Positions 34,706 through 41,898 of a DNA stretch of 64,000 nt are shown piece by piece (within the stretch, counting starts at the first letter, position 1; the number at the start of each line of letters is the position of its first letter). The notes under the pieces are model-generated. The model searched no databases and was not told the DNA's origin. It was given only the letters and a program-made list of their open reading frames with translations. The translations under genes and the position numbers were made by a program. The DNA comes from Paramicrobacterium agarici (GTDB lineage Bacteria > Actinomycetota > Actinomycetes > Actinomycetales > Microbacteriaceae). The stretch spans positions 1,364,001 through 1,428,000 of the forward strand of contig NZ_PDJE01000001.1 in NCBI RefSeq assembly GCF_002563955.1, in the 5' to 3' direction.

Positions 34706-35985
34706 GTCGAAACCCTTCCTTGTATCGAGGTGATTCCAGATTGAGAGAACTCGCGGAGGGCAGTGGCGCGAAAAGCATTCGTGCGCTCGACCAGTCGATG
34801 TCTGATCTCGGATCTGGATGCGGAGCATCGCTCCACGAGTTCGAGGACCTTTTGGCTCGTGATGGTTTCTGCATGCAGGACTGTCTCGGTGAGCCCCAGC
34901 TGCTCCATGAGCGCTACGTCTTTATGCGCGTGCGCTAGGGCAACAATGGGAGTCGCGGCGAGTGCCGATGCGACGATCACGTGATAGCGGCTCGCGATGA
35001 CCACGTCACACTCGGCGACGGCGGCCACCATGTCGGCGAACGCGCCGAACGGGAGTGCTGGATCCAGGTCGCCTGACGAGCTCGACATCGCATGACCGCA
35101 CACCCATTCCGTCGGGCCGGCATCCGCACGGTCGCCCAGCAAGAACCTCACCCGTCGCCCACTGGCCGATATTTCTTGAGCGACGTCGGCAAGCACCTCG
35201 AGATAGCGCTCCCGGGCCTGGGGATCCTCTGGCTCATAATTGATGACGGAAAGCCCGACGACACCGGTACTGTCTGGTGACGAGAGCACGTCGAATGAGG
35301 AGCTGAAGACAACGTCGGGAACGACGCGATCCGTGCGTGCGCGAGCTCCGATCGACGACGCTGTCGCCTGATCGCGATAAGACCGATAGTGCGGAAATCG
35401 ACTCGCGGCAACGGCGGTCAGGCGCTGCATCGCTGGCAGTGCATCGCTGCCTCCGAGAGCAAACCACGCGAGCGGCACTCGCTTCATTTGGCACGCGATC
35501 GAGAGTAGTAGCAGCCATGTCTGGTCGCCGCCGGGAAGTCGCCCGGCGACGCGTTCGAGCAGTCCGGTTCCGGGAACGATGACCGTATCAAAATGCGAGA
35601 CGATGCTGACGAGATTCGCCAGGTCGAGAAGCTTGTTGCGCACCTTCGAGAAGAAGTGCCGGGCTGCGCTCTGATGAGAGGAACGGATGGGGAGTGCGGG
35701 AATCCCTAGCGACACGGTCGCGCGATCGGGGGCGGGCGATATCGCTGTGATCTCACAATCTGGCGCGACCGCGCGCACGAGTTCGATCATCGCTGCCCCA
35801 GACGCGTCGTTACCCATGTTCCCGATGCCGAAGTCGCCGAATAATGCAATACGGGTCCGTCGTTCCGCAGAAGTCGATGAGAGCGCGCCGGGTTTCGAGG
35901 GGCGAGCGCGGGATGCTGCTGAGCGCGCGGTCGCGGCACGTGGATGGGCTGGAGGGCCTGCGTTCACCGAACGGTTCCGAATCAC
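34702..35985 (-). CDS. Polysaccharide pyruvyl transferase family protein, second copy
   Basis: This 427-residue protein fits the pyruvyl transferase family in outline. It has IALFGDFGIGNMGNDASGAAMIELV near the front, TVIVPGTGLLERVAG, LAWFALGGSDALPAM, YRSYRDQATASSIGA and CDVVIASRYHVIVASALAATPIVALAH at the end; the parts that matter are GNMGN, the GTG loop and SRYHV. The first 45 residues are low-complexity and Ala/Arg-rich. The GTG start has AGGAGG six bases upstream. Whether it transfers pyruvate is not proven by sequence; some members have other roles. Confidence 0.78.
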   Translation of the reverse strand: MIRNRSVNAGPPAHPRAATARSAASRARPSKPGALSSTSAERRTRIALFGDFGIGNMGNDASGAAMIELVRAVAPDCEITAISPAPDRATVSLGIPALPIRSSHQSAARHFFSKVRNKLLDLANLVSIVSHFDTVIVPGTGLLERVAGRLPGGDQTWLLLLSIACQMKRVPLAWFALGGSDALPAMQRLTAVAASRFPHYRSYRDQATASSIGARARTDRVVPDVVFSSSFDVLSSPDSTGVVGLSVINYEPEDPQARERYLEVLADVAQEISASGRRVRFLLGDRADAGPTEWVCGHAMSSSSGDLDPALPFGAFADMVAAVAECDVVIASRYHVIVASALAATPIVALAHAHKDVALMEQLGLTETVLHAETITSQKVLELVERCSASRSEIRHRLVERTNAFRATALREFSQSGITSIQGRVST

Positions 35986-36072
35986 GGGCTGCCTCCTATC
36001 CGGTGATTATGGGTGCTGGTGTGAACAGCGCGCGTCCGTGGTTTGCTCGGGCTCGGGGCGACGTTAGCAAAA

Positions 36073-36087
36073 CTGAGTGACCCTCAC
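36073..36087. promoter_or_regulatory. Palindromic operator between pyruvyltransferase and dehydratase genes
   Basis: The site reads CTGAGTGACCCTCAC and is followed by AATAGATT on the plus strand. It lies between divergent genes starting at 35985 and 36254. CCCC/GGGG-type elements follow at 36118-36132 and 36196-36209. Confidence 0.7.
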
Positions 36088-36253
36088 AATAGATTCTGAC
36101 CACAAACAGCTGTTATGCCCTCGAAGTGGGGGAGTCGTGAGCACGAGCGCCGACGTGCATGAGGGTGCGGAGCAACGGCGGTCCGATTCGCCGTGCCCCC
36201 AATTGCGGGTACGAGTGTGGTTCGGCGCCCTGGTGATGTCGTACCGTTGCACC

Positions 36254-37336
36254 ATGACGTCGTACTTTGAGGAAGCCTCAGTTTTTGTCACCGGGCATAC
36301 TGGGTTCAAGGGCGCATGGCTCTGCCTGCTGCTCGACCGGCTCGGCGCACGGGTGCACGGGTACGCTCGACAGACTCCGGATGACTTCCTGTACCAGCGC
36401 GCGCACGTCTCATCTGCTCTGGAGGCCGACGAGCGCGGCGACATCCGCAACGTCGAGCAGCTCACCGCGAGCATGCGGCGCTCCGGTGCCGAGACCGTTC
36501 TGCACTTGGCCGCGCAGTCAGTCGTGCGTGAGTCATATGCAACGCCTCGTGAGACGTTCTCTGTCAACGTCGATGGAACGCTCGCTGTGCTTGAGGCTGC
36601 GCGCAGCACAGAGTCCGTGCGCCGCGTAGTCGTTGTGACGACGGACAAGGTCTACCGCAACAACGAGTGGCATTGGGGCTATCGCGAACAGGACATGCTG
36701 GGAGGCGACGACCCGTACAGCGCGAGCAAAGCGGCGGCGGAACTCGCAACCCACTCGTTCGCCGTCTCTTACCCTCGCGAAGGACTGGCGATCGCGACAG
36801 CACGGGCGGGCAACGTCGTCGGGGGAGGCGATGCCACCCCCGACGCGCTCATTCCCGAGTTGATCGGCGCGTTCCGCAGCGGCCGGCCGGCATCGCTCAG
36901 GCGCCCACGCGCGACCCGTCCCTGGCAGCACGTTCTCGAACCGCTCACCGGATACCTCAGACTCGCGGAGAAACTGGATTCGTCGCGCCACGACTCGGCC
37001 TGGAACTTCGGGCCGTCGACAGACGAAGTGCTGACGGTCGGCTCGGTCGCCGACGAGCTGGCTCATCTCTGGGGCGACGGCGCCCAGTGGTCGGCGGTGG
37101 ACGATGACGGCCCGCACGAGGCCGGCCTGCTCATGGTCGATTCGGCGCGAGCTCGGCACGACCTCGGCTGGTCGCCCACACTGAGCGTGCGCGAGGCGCT
37201 CGCGTACACGATCGACTGGGAGAAGTCGGTCGACGCCGGCGCATCGCCCCGCAGCGCCACCGAGCGCCAGATCGACGACTATCTCGCGGCGGCAGACCGC
37301 CGTTCAGCGCGCACGTCACCGGCACTGTCGCGCTGA
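36254..37336 (+). CDS. rfbG: CDP-glucose 4,6-dehydratase
   Basis: The enzyme turns CDP-glucose into CDP-4-keto-6-deoxyglucose. The 360-residue SDR protein has the hallmark VTGHTGFKGAWLCLLLDRLG near residues 12-31, LHLAAQSVVRESY, the VTTDKVYRNNEWHWGYREQD stretch and DPYSASKAAAELA with the Tyr/Lys pair. The frame opens at 36077, but homologues start a few residues before the glycine motif, so the ATG at 36254 fits best; no good ribosome site is seen. GTG 36137, which follows GGGGGAG, is an alternative. The RmlC-like gene follows by 44 bases. Confidence 0.9.
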   Translation: MTSYFEEASVFVTGHTGFKGAWLCLLLDRLGARVHGYARQTPDDFLYQRAHVSSALEADERGDIRNVEQLTASMRRSGAETVLHLAAQSVVRESYATPRETFSVNVDGTLAVLEAARSTESVRRVVVVTTDKVYRNNEWHWGYREQDMLGGDDPYSASKAAAELATHSFAVSYPREGLAIATARAGNVVGGGDATPDALIPELIGAFRSGRPASLRRPRATRPWQHVLEPLTGYLRLAEKLDSSRHDSAWNFGPSTDEVLTVGSVADELAHLWGDGAQWSAVDDDGPHEAGLLMVDSARARHDLGWSPTLSVREALAYTIDWEKSVDAGASPRSATERQIDDYLAAADRRSARTSPALSR

Positions 37337-37380
37337 GCGACAGCATCCATATTTCGATTCACGACAGACAGAAGGACACC

Positions 37381-37932
37381 ATGAAGACCATTGCTACTGA
37401 TATCGAGGGACTCATTGTTTTCGAGCCCACCGCCCATCGCGACGAGCGCGGGTACTTCACGCGCACCATGGACGTGACGGTTCTAGCGGAGGCGGGGATC
37501 GACCCTGCGGGCTTTAAGCAAGAGAACCAGTCACGCTCCTATCAGGGTGTTGTTCGCGGATTGCACGGGCGCATGAACAACGGGGAAGCAAAACTCGTGA
37601 GGTGCGCACACGGCGCCGTACTTGACATCGCCATCGACGCCCGCCCGGGTTCGGCGACGTTCGGTCAGGTGCGCACGTTCCTTCTCGACGACCAAGTGCA
37701 TCGCCAGGTCTACATTCCGCGCGGCTTCCTTCACGGCTATCAGGCGCTGACGTCGGTGACGGACTTCTGCTATCGCATCGACGACTTCTACGGCCCAGAT
37801 GAGGACATCACGATCTCATACAACGACCCCGATCTCGCCGTCGCATGGCCTGCCCCCATCACCATCGTGAGTGAGCGCGACCGCAATGGGATCTCGTGGC
37901 AGGAGTACACACGGCTTGTCGGGATGGCGTAA
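37381..37932 (+). CDS. RmlC-like sugar-nucleotide 3,5-epimerase
   Basis: RmlC-type cupin enzymes epimerise C3 and C5 of 4-keto-6-deoxy sugar nucleotides. The 183-residue protein has RDERGYFTRTMD near residue 22, NQSRSYQGVVRGLHGR with the active-site His, KLVRCAHGAVLDIAIDARPG and IPRGFLHGYQALTSVTDFCY. After RGLH it has GRMNNGEAK where true RmlC has the YQ..P..Q pattern, so it is a divergent member. It follows the CDP-glucose dehydratase with an AGAAGGA ribosome site, so its first role is probably the CDP branch. It is also the only RmlC-like gene in the window and might serve dTDP-rhamnose too. Confidence 0.82.
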   Translation: MKTIATDIEGLIVFEPTAHRDERGYFTRTMDVTVLAEAGIDPAGFKQENQSRSYQGVVRGLHGRMNNGEAKLVRCAHGAVLDIAIDARPGSATFGQVRTFLLDDQVHRQVYIPRGFLHGYQALTSVTDFCYRIDDFYGPDEDITISYNDPDLAVAWPAPITIVSERDRNGISWQEYTRLVGMA

Positions 37933-37940
37933 GCCGCGCC

Positions 37941-39098
37941 TCAGGCGCGAATCTCGGTCGGTCTCGGATCAACGATCACCCATGTTCCCCCGTTCGCCTC
38001 AATGCCGGGGAGGGAGTTGCGCACCTCAGGGAGCAGGTCCGAGACGAACAAGAGAACGCGATCCGGTCGCGCGGCGACGAGGTCTTCGGGCGACACGATC
38101 GGGATTCGCGAGCCGGGCATCGTCCGGCCGTGCTTGGCGGTCGACGCGTCGGCGATCATCACGATATCGTCCGATGTGACATTCGCCGAGCTCAGGAGCG
38201 CTGCGGTTCGCGAGGCGGCGCCGTACCCGGCAACGGTTAGACCGAGGGATGCTGCCTGCTCGAGGTACTCCCTGATGGCGCTGACCGAGTCCACCATTGA
38301 CGTGTGAAGTGACGTTTGGAGTCGCTCGGGATCGAGGACGCCGATCGCCGTCTCTTCGGCAATGAGCTCCGTGACAGACGGTGCTTGTTCGCCGCCACGG
38401 CTGCTTCCGCGTCGAGCGAAGGCGAGCATCGTCGTGCCGTTGTTGTAAAGCGGATACGACCACGCGCCGATGGCGACGAGCCCGATCTCATGTGCCATGC
38501 GCACGAGAGAGGGGGTGGTGTAGTACGCGAAATGACCGTTCTTCAGGGCATTCCACATTCCCTCGCGAACGATCGCTGAGGCGTTGTGAATCATGAACAG
38601 CATGACGCCATCGTCGGCGAGCGCGTCCAGTCGCTCGCGAAAGGCCGCCTGCTGGTCTGCAGCGTGCATCATGCCGTGCACGTCGACAATGAGGTCCGCG
38701 GTGCCGTCGGTGACCTCTGTGAGGTGGAACGGCTCGAGTTGCGGACGCCACGAACCGCCGTGCGGACTCGGATAGTGCAGAACGCGCGAGCCCGGCCTGA
38801 TGAGACCTGCCGCCGTCGCGTCCGCAACGCACAACTCAGCCTGATGCACGAGCGCCGCGGGCTCGACGCCCATGACCTCCTCGGGGGTCGTCGGGTCCGC
38901 CTCGAGTTGTAGGAGACCGCTGCCGTGGGCGAACACCATTCGCATCGGGTATCGCGGGTCAGGCAGCGTATCCGTCGGGTGAGGGAAATAGTCGGATGCT
39001 GGCTGATCGCCGAGGTCAAGCACGACGGTTCCGTCGGCCTGACCAGACCAGCGGTCGCGCCAAGAGGTTTCGGGTTCGGAAGTGTGGAGCGAGCGCAT
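37941..39098 (-). CDS. C-methyltransferase-like protein of sugar nucleotide pathways, divergent
   Basis: The 385-residue protein follows the layout of TylC3-type sugar C-methyltransferases: an N-terminal LDLGDQPASDYF, a middle region ending in HFAYYTTPSLVRMAHEIGL, and a C-terminal GYGAASRTAALLSSANV nucleotide-fold domain. The N-terminal zinc-binding cysteines of the family are absent, and the usual glycine-rich SAM loop is replaced by HYPSPHGGSW. It converges with the CDP-sugar genes and starts 24 bases from a half-spaced operator. It may form a branched CDP-sugar, or the missing motifs may mean altered chemistry. Confidence 0.75.
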   Translation of the reverse strand: MRSLHTSEPETSWRDRWSGQADGTVVLDLGDQPASDYFPHPTDTLPDPRYPMRMVFAHGSGLLQLEADPTTPEEVMGVEPAALVHQAELCVADATAAGLIRPGSRVLHYPSPHGGSWRPQLEPFHLTEVTDGTADLIVDVHGMMHAADQQAAFRERLDALADDGVMLFMIHNASAIVREGMWNALKNGHFAYYTTPSLVRMAHEIGLVAIGAWSYPLYNNGTTMLAFARRGSSRGGEQAPSVTELIAEETAIGVLDPERLQTSLHTSMVDSVSAIREYLEQAASLGLTVAGYGAASRTAALLSSANVTSDDIVMIADASTAKHGRTMPGSRIPIVSPEDLVAARPDRVLLFVSDLLPEVRNSLPGIEANGGTWVIVDPRPTEIRA

Positions 39099-39121
39099 GG
39101 GGTATGTCTCTCGGGTAGGGG

Positions 39122-39135
39122 GTGAGATTGCTCAC
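39122..39135 (-). promoter_or_regulatory. Palindromic operator variant with four-base spacer
   Basis: GTGAGATTGCTCAC has perfect half-sites but a spacer of four bases instead of five. It lies 24 bases upstream of the C-methyltransferase-like gene and next to CAATACACTG, a possible -10 region. Confidence 0.55.
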
Positions 39136-39182
39136 AGTGTATTGAGCGAGAGGATGCTTGTCGCTTCCCCTCTTCGGGTTAC

Positions 39183-39197
39183 GTGAGTAATTGTCAT
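39183..39197. promoter_or_regulatory. Palindromic operator, last copy of the locus
   Basis: GTGAGTAATTGTCAT has a perfect left half and a weak right half, followed by TTTAGC on the plus strand. A CCCCTCTTCGGG element is at 39167-39178. It is the rightmost copy, marking the edge of the locus. Confidence 0.6.
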
Positions 39198-39269
39198 TTT
39201 AGCGCGAATCGAGAAACGCCTGGTGAAATTGTGATTGCGGGGACCGCATCCTCGTACGGGTGCTTCACA

Positions 39270-40145
39270 TCACTGCAGGCTGAAGCCACCGTCGCTCGTG
39301 AGTACCTGACCGATGACCCAGGACCCGTTGCTCGTGCTGAGCCAACCGATGAGCTCGGCCGGATCGTCCGGACGCCCGAATCGCCCAAACGGGGTCTCGT
39401 CTAGATACCGCTGCAGTTCGCCAAGAGGACGGTCCGTCGTCTCGGGGTCCAGGTACCCCGTGTTGACCGGCCCGGGATTGATTGTGTTCAGCACGATTCC
39501 CCATTCGAGAAGCTCGGCCGCGACGGTCGGCGTGAGTCCGGCGAGCGACGCTTTGCTCGCCGCATACGCTACTTCGCCGCGCATCGGACCGTGCAGCTGG
39601 CCCGATGTCGTCCAGAACACGTGACCCGTCGGGGAGTCGACGGGCCCGCGGCCGGTTATGCGCTCGCCGGGACGTGCGGCCTCGATCGCGGTGCCACCCG
39701 CCTTGTGCCGGGCAAACTCAGCGGTGAGCAGGATCGTGGACCGGGTGTTCGTCTGCCAGTGCGCGTCGAGGCGGTCAGGCGTCATGTCGAGGATGCTGCC
39801 GTCGTCGCCGCTCTTGGCATGATTGCAGACGAGAATGTCGAGAGAGCCTGTGTGATGCGCGGCCGACTCGATGAGCGGGGCGATCGCTTCAGCATCCGTT
39901 AAGTCGATGTCGTGATCGTGCATGGTCGCAGCGCCGATGAGCGAAGATCGGAGGCCCGCTCGAACAGCCTCGAGGTCGTCGCTGCCCCACGGCTGGTTCT
40001 CGTCGTGGCGCTGGTAATGCTGAATGACGATGTTCGCGCCAAGGGGCGCAAGCTTGCGGGCCACCGCGTAGCCGATGCCGCGTCGACGGGAGACGCCCGT
40101 GACGAGCGCCGTCTTGCCTCGAAGCGGCGCCGAGGAGCGTTCCAC
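39270..40145 (-). CDS. SDR family oxidoreductase
   Basis: This is a classical short-chain dehydrogenase of 291 residues, an NAD(P)-dependent enzyme of the cytoplasm. It has TGVSRRRGIGYAVA for cofactor binding, VCNHAKSGDD, the catalytic YAASK motif and NTINPGPVNTGY. The GTG at 40145 has GGAGG six bases upstream; a longer frame runs to 40178. It ends beside the last operator of the polysaccharide locus but has none at its own start. The substrate is unknown, and a role in the polymer pathway is not supported. Confidence 0.85.
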   Translation of the reverse strand: MERSSAPLRGKTALVTGVSRRRGIGYAVARKLAPLGANIVIQHYQRHDENQPWGSDDLEAVRAGLRSSLIGAATMHDHDIDLTDAEAIAPLIESAAHHTGSLDILVCNHAKSGDDGSILDMTPDRLDAHWQTNTRSTILLTAEFARHKAGGTAIEAARPGERITGRGPVDSPTGHVFWTTSGQLHGPMRGEVAYAASKASLAGLTPTVAAELLEWGIVLNTINPGPVNTGYLDPETTDRPLGELQRYLDETPFGRFGRPDDPAELIGWLSTSNGSWVIGQVLTSDGGFSLQ

Positions 40146-40300
40146 TGTCAACCTCCATGCTGAGCGTTGTCGCATCATCCGCGCGGCACACGGTGAGGGC
40201 GTCTCGAACCCTGATGCTGCGGATTCACGCTATCGGATGAAGACCGTCTCATGCCTGCTCGCCCCTGTGCTCCAATCTCGCGTCCCACTACCCTCGGTAC

Positions 40301-40951
40301 ATGGGCAACGATGTCTATGAACGCGATTCATCCGGGTACGATCGCGCGCTGGGTTTCTTCGACGCGATCTACGGGTTCTCGCTGACGCTCCTGATCGCCA
40401 ACCTTGATGTGCCGCCACCGGAGGCATGGCAGAGCATCGATACGCTCCTCGCGCATGAGGTCGGCAGCCAGCTGACCGGATTTCTCATCAGCTTCGTCGT
40501 GATTGCAGTTTTCTGGCGTGTGAACCATGGAACGATCGACCGCCTGTCGCGCATCGATTCCCGGGTGATCACCGTCAACATCATTGCGGCGGGGCTGATC
40601 ATCTTCATTCCGTTCTCGACCCAGGGCATGAGCGACCCCGCGACGGCTAACTATGCGCTGCCCACGTCGCTCTACGCTGTCAATATCGCGGCTGCCATGG
40701 TGGCGCAGTCCGCCATCGTCTTCGTGGCGCGTCGGAGCGAAGACGGTGCTGATCTTTCACGCAGGCAGTGGATGCTGTGGATACTCGACGCCATGGTCGG
40801 GCCTGTGGTCTTTCTCGCGTCGGTACCGGTGGCCTACGTGTGGGGAGGGAACGACGCGAAGTTCGTCTGGCTCGCGCTCATCGTTCTCGGTCCGCTGAGT
40901 GCTCGGCTCACGCGTGCGGCATCCCCTGCGTCTGACACAGCATCCTCGTAG
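40301..40951 (+). CDS. TMEM175 family membrane protein
   Basis: The 216-residue protein has about six hydrophobic segments and the family's first-helix motif: RALGFFDAIYGFSLTLLIANLDV, a relative of the RxxxFSDxxxA potassium-channel signature with Phe-Phe-Asp in place of Phe-Ser-Asp. A second region, FLISFVVIAVFWRVNHGTIDRL, is also typical. Bacterial members of this family conduct potassium ions as tetramers; that role is assumed here from homology. It stands alone, after the SDR gene and before a small membrane protein gene. Confidence 0.8.
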   Translation: MGNDVYERDSSGYDRALGFFDAIYGFSLTLLIANLDVPPPEAWQSIDTLLAHEVGSQLTGFLISFVVIAVFWRVNHGTIDRLSRIDSRVITVNIIAAGLIIFIPFSTQGMSDPATANYALPTSLYAVNIAAAMVAQSAIVFVARRSEDGADLSRRQWMLWILDAMVGPVVFLASVPVAYVWGGNDAKFVWLALIVLGPLSARLTRAASPASDTASS

Positions 40952-41024
40952 CAACCCCCTTTTCAATCCAAGTGTGACGAGAGACCCTGATCGTCAAGAC
41001 TGAAGGAAGAACAAGGGAGTAGCA

Positions 41025-41192
41025 ATGCTTGGGCTCATCATCACCTTGCTCGTGATCTGGCTGATCCTGACCATTCTGGGACTCGTGATCAAAGGACTCG
41101 CCTGGCTGGCGGCCATCGGAATCATCCTCTTCGTCGTGACCCTCGCGTGGGTCGGCATCCGACGTCTGCTTGCAAGTAGGAGAGACTCGTAA
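41025..41192 (+). CDS. Small membrane protein, 55 residues
   Basis: An ATG after AAGGGAG (five-base spacing) opens a 55-residue frame that is almost all hydrophobic. It has two segments, LIITLLVIWLILTILGLVI and LAAIGIILFVVTLAWVGI, split by KGLAW, with a basic RRLLASRRDS tail. Many actinobacteria carry such two-helix proteins before the tRNA-Phe region. No function is known to me. It is likely real because of its ribosome site, its clean membrane pattern and its position. Confidence 0.6.
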   Translation: MLGLIITLLVIWLILTILGLVIKGLAWLAAIGIILFVVTLAWVGIRRLLASRRDS

Positions 41193-41280
41193 CGATGGTC
41201 CCCGCGTGCGCTGGCGCGGGACAAACCATTAGGGCAGTTTCGACTGAACCGCAGGCGTCACAATCGTCTCGTGAAACAAG

Positions 41281-41306
41281 AAAACCCCCGGCTAAGCGGG
41301 GGTTTT
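41281..41306 (-). terminator. Terminator after tRNA-Phe
   Basis: AAAACCCCCG and CGGGGGTTTT form a ten-base stem with a six-base loop directly after the tRNA-Phe 3' end. It works in both directions by its sequence. Confidence 0.85.
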
Positions 41307-41307
41307 G

Positions 41308-41380
41308 TGGCTCCGACCGGCGTCGATCCGGTGACCTTTCGATTTTCAGTCGAACGCTCTACCAACTGAGCTACAGAGCC
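41308..41380 (-). tRNA. tRNA-Phe (GAA)
   Basis: The 73-base gene folds into a full cloverleaf with acceptor GGCTCTG/CGGAGCC and anticodon loop CTGAAAA, giving GAA. CCA is not encoded. It is the last of three minus-strand tRNA genes and is followed by its own terminator. Confidence 0.95.
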
Positions 41381-41407
41381 AATGCGACACAAGTGCCACA
41401 TAGGGAG

Positions 41408-41435
41408 AAAAACCCTTCCTTTCGGAAGGGTTTTT
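41408..41435 (-). terminator. Terminator after tRNA-Asp
   Basis: AAAAACCCTTCC and GGAAGGGTTTTT form a 12-base stem with a four-base loop (TTTC), six bases after the tRNA-Asp 3' end. Confidence 0.85.
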
Positions 41436-41441
41436 CACCTG

Positions 41442-41515
41442 CGACCCTGACCGGACTTGAACCGGCGACCTCCGCCGTGACAGGGCGGCGCGCTAACCAA
41501 CTGCGCCACAGGGCC
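41442..41515 (-). tRNA. tRNA-Asp (GTC)
   Basis: The 74-base gene has acceptor GGCCCTG/CAGGGTC and anticodon loop CTGTCAC, giving GTC. The T arm CCGGTTCAAGTCCGG is intact. CCA is not encoded. Confidence 0.95.
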
Positions 41516-41562
41516 AAACTGTGTTTCGCTATTCAATTGTAGAGCACGTTGAGCAGTGCTCG

Positions 41563-41635
41563 TGACCCCAACGGGATTCGAACCCGTGCTACCGCCGTGA
41601 AAGGGCGGCGTCCTAGGCCGCTAAACGATGGGGCC
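41563..41635 (-). tRNA. tRNA-Glu (TTC)
   Basis: The 73-base gene has acceptor GGCCCCA/TGGGGTC and anticodon loop CTTTCAC, giving TTC. The order Glu-Asp-Phe is common in actinobacteria. Confidence 0.95.
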
Positions 41636-41849
41636 TCAAAACCTCTCCGAAGAGCTGCTTTGACTACCGACGTAAAAGCATATGGGCAACCACTCGGATA
41701 TACAAATTGCGTGTCAACCCGGGCGTGCCGATGTTGCGACGAGCCCGAAATGTCACGCGAAACCGGTGCGCCGACGGTTAGATTGCCCCTACAACGTGGG
41801 TATGGATCCCTTGATTTCACGCGTGCAGTCGTGGATTCTTGTGGATAGT

Positions 41850-41872
41850 GTTAACGCTGTTACGTCTGTTAC
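41850..41872 (-). promoter_or_regulatory. MtrA-box-like repeats upstream of the M23 peptidase
   Basis: Read on the minus strand the site has GTAACA, a three-base gap, GTAACA again, then GTTAAC. The repeat units are TGTTAC at 41858-41863 and 41867-41872. Direct repeats of GTAAC are the known binding pattern of the response regulator MtrA, which controls cell-wall hydrolase genes in related actinobacteria. The site is 27 bases before the peptidase start. Confidence 0.5.
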
Positions 41873-41898
41873 ATATGTGAAAAGGTCGGTGCACTCAG

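Noticed and set aside
39270..40145. SDR gene as the last sugar-pathway gene of the locus
   Set aside because: It has no operator at its own start, and its motifs are those of a general oxidoreductase, so membership is not supported.
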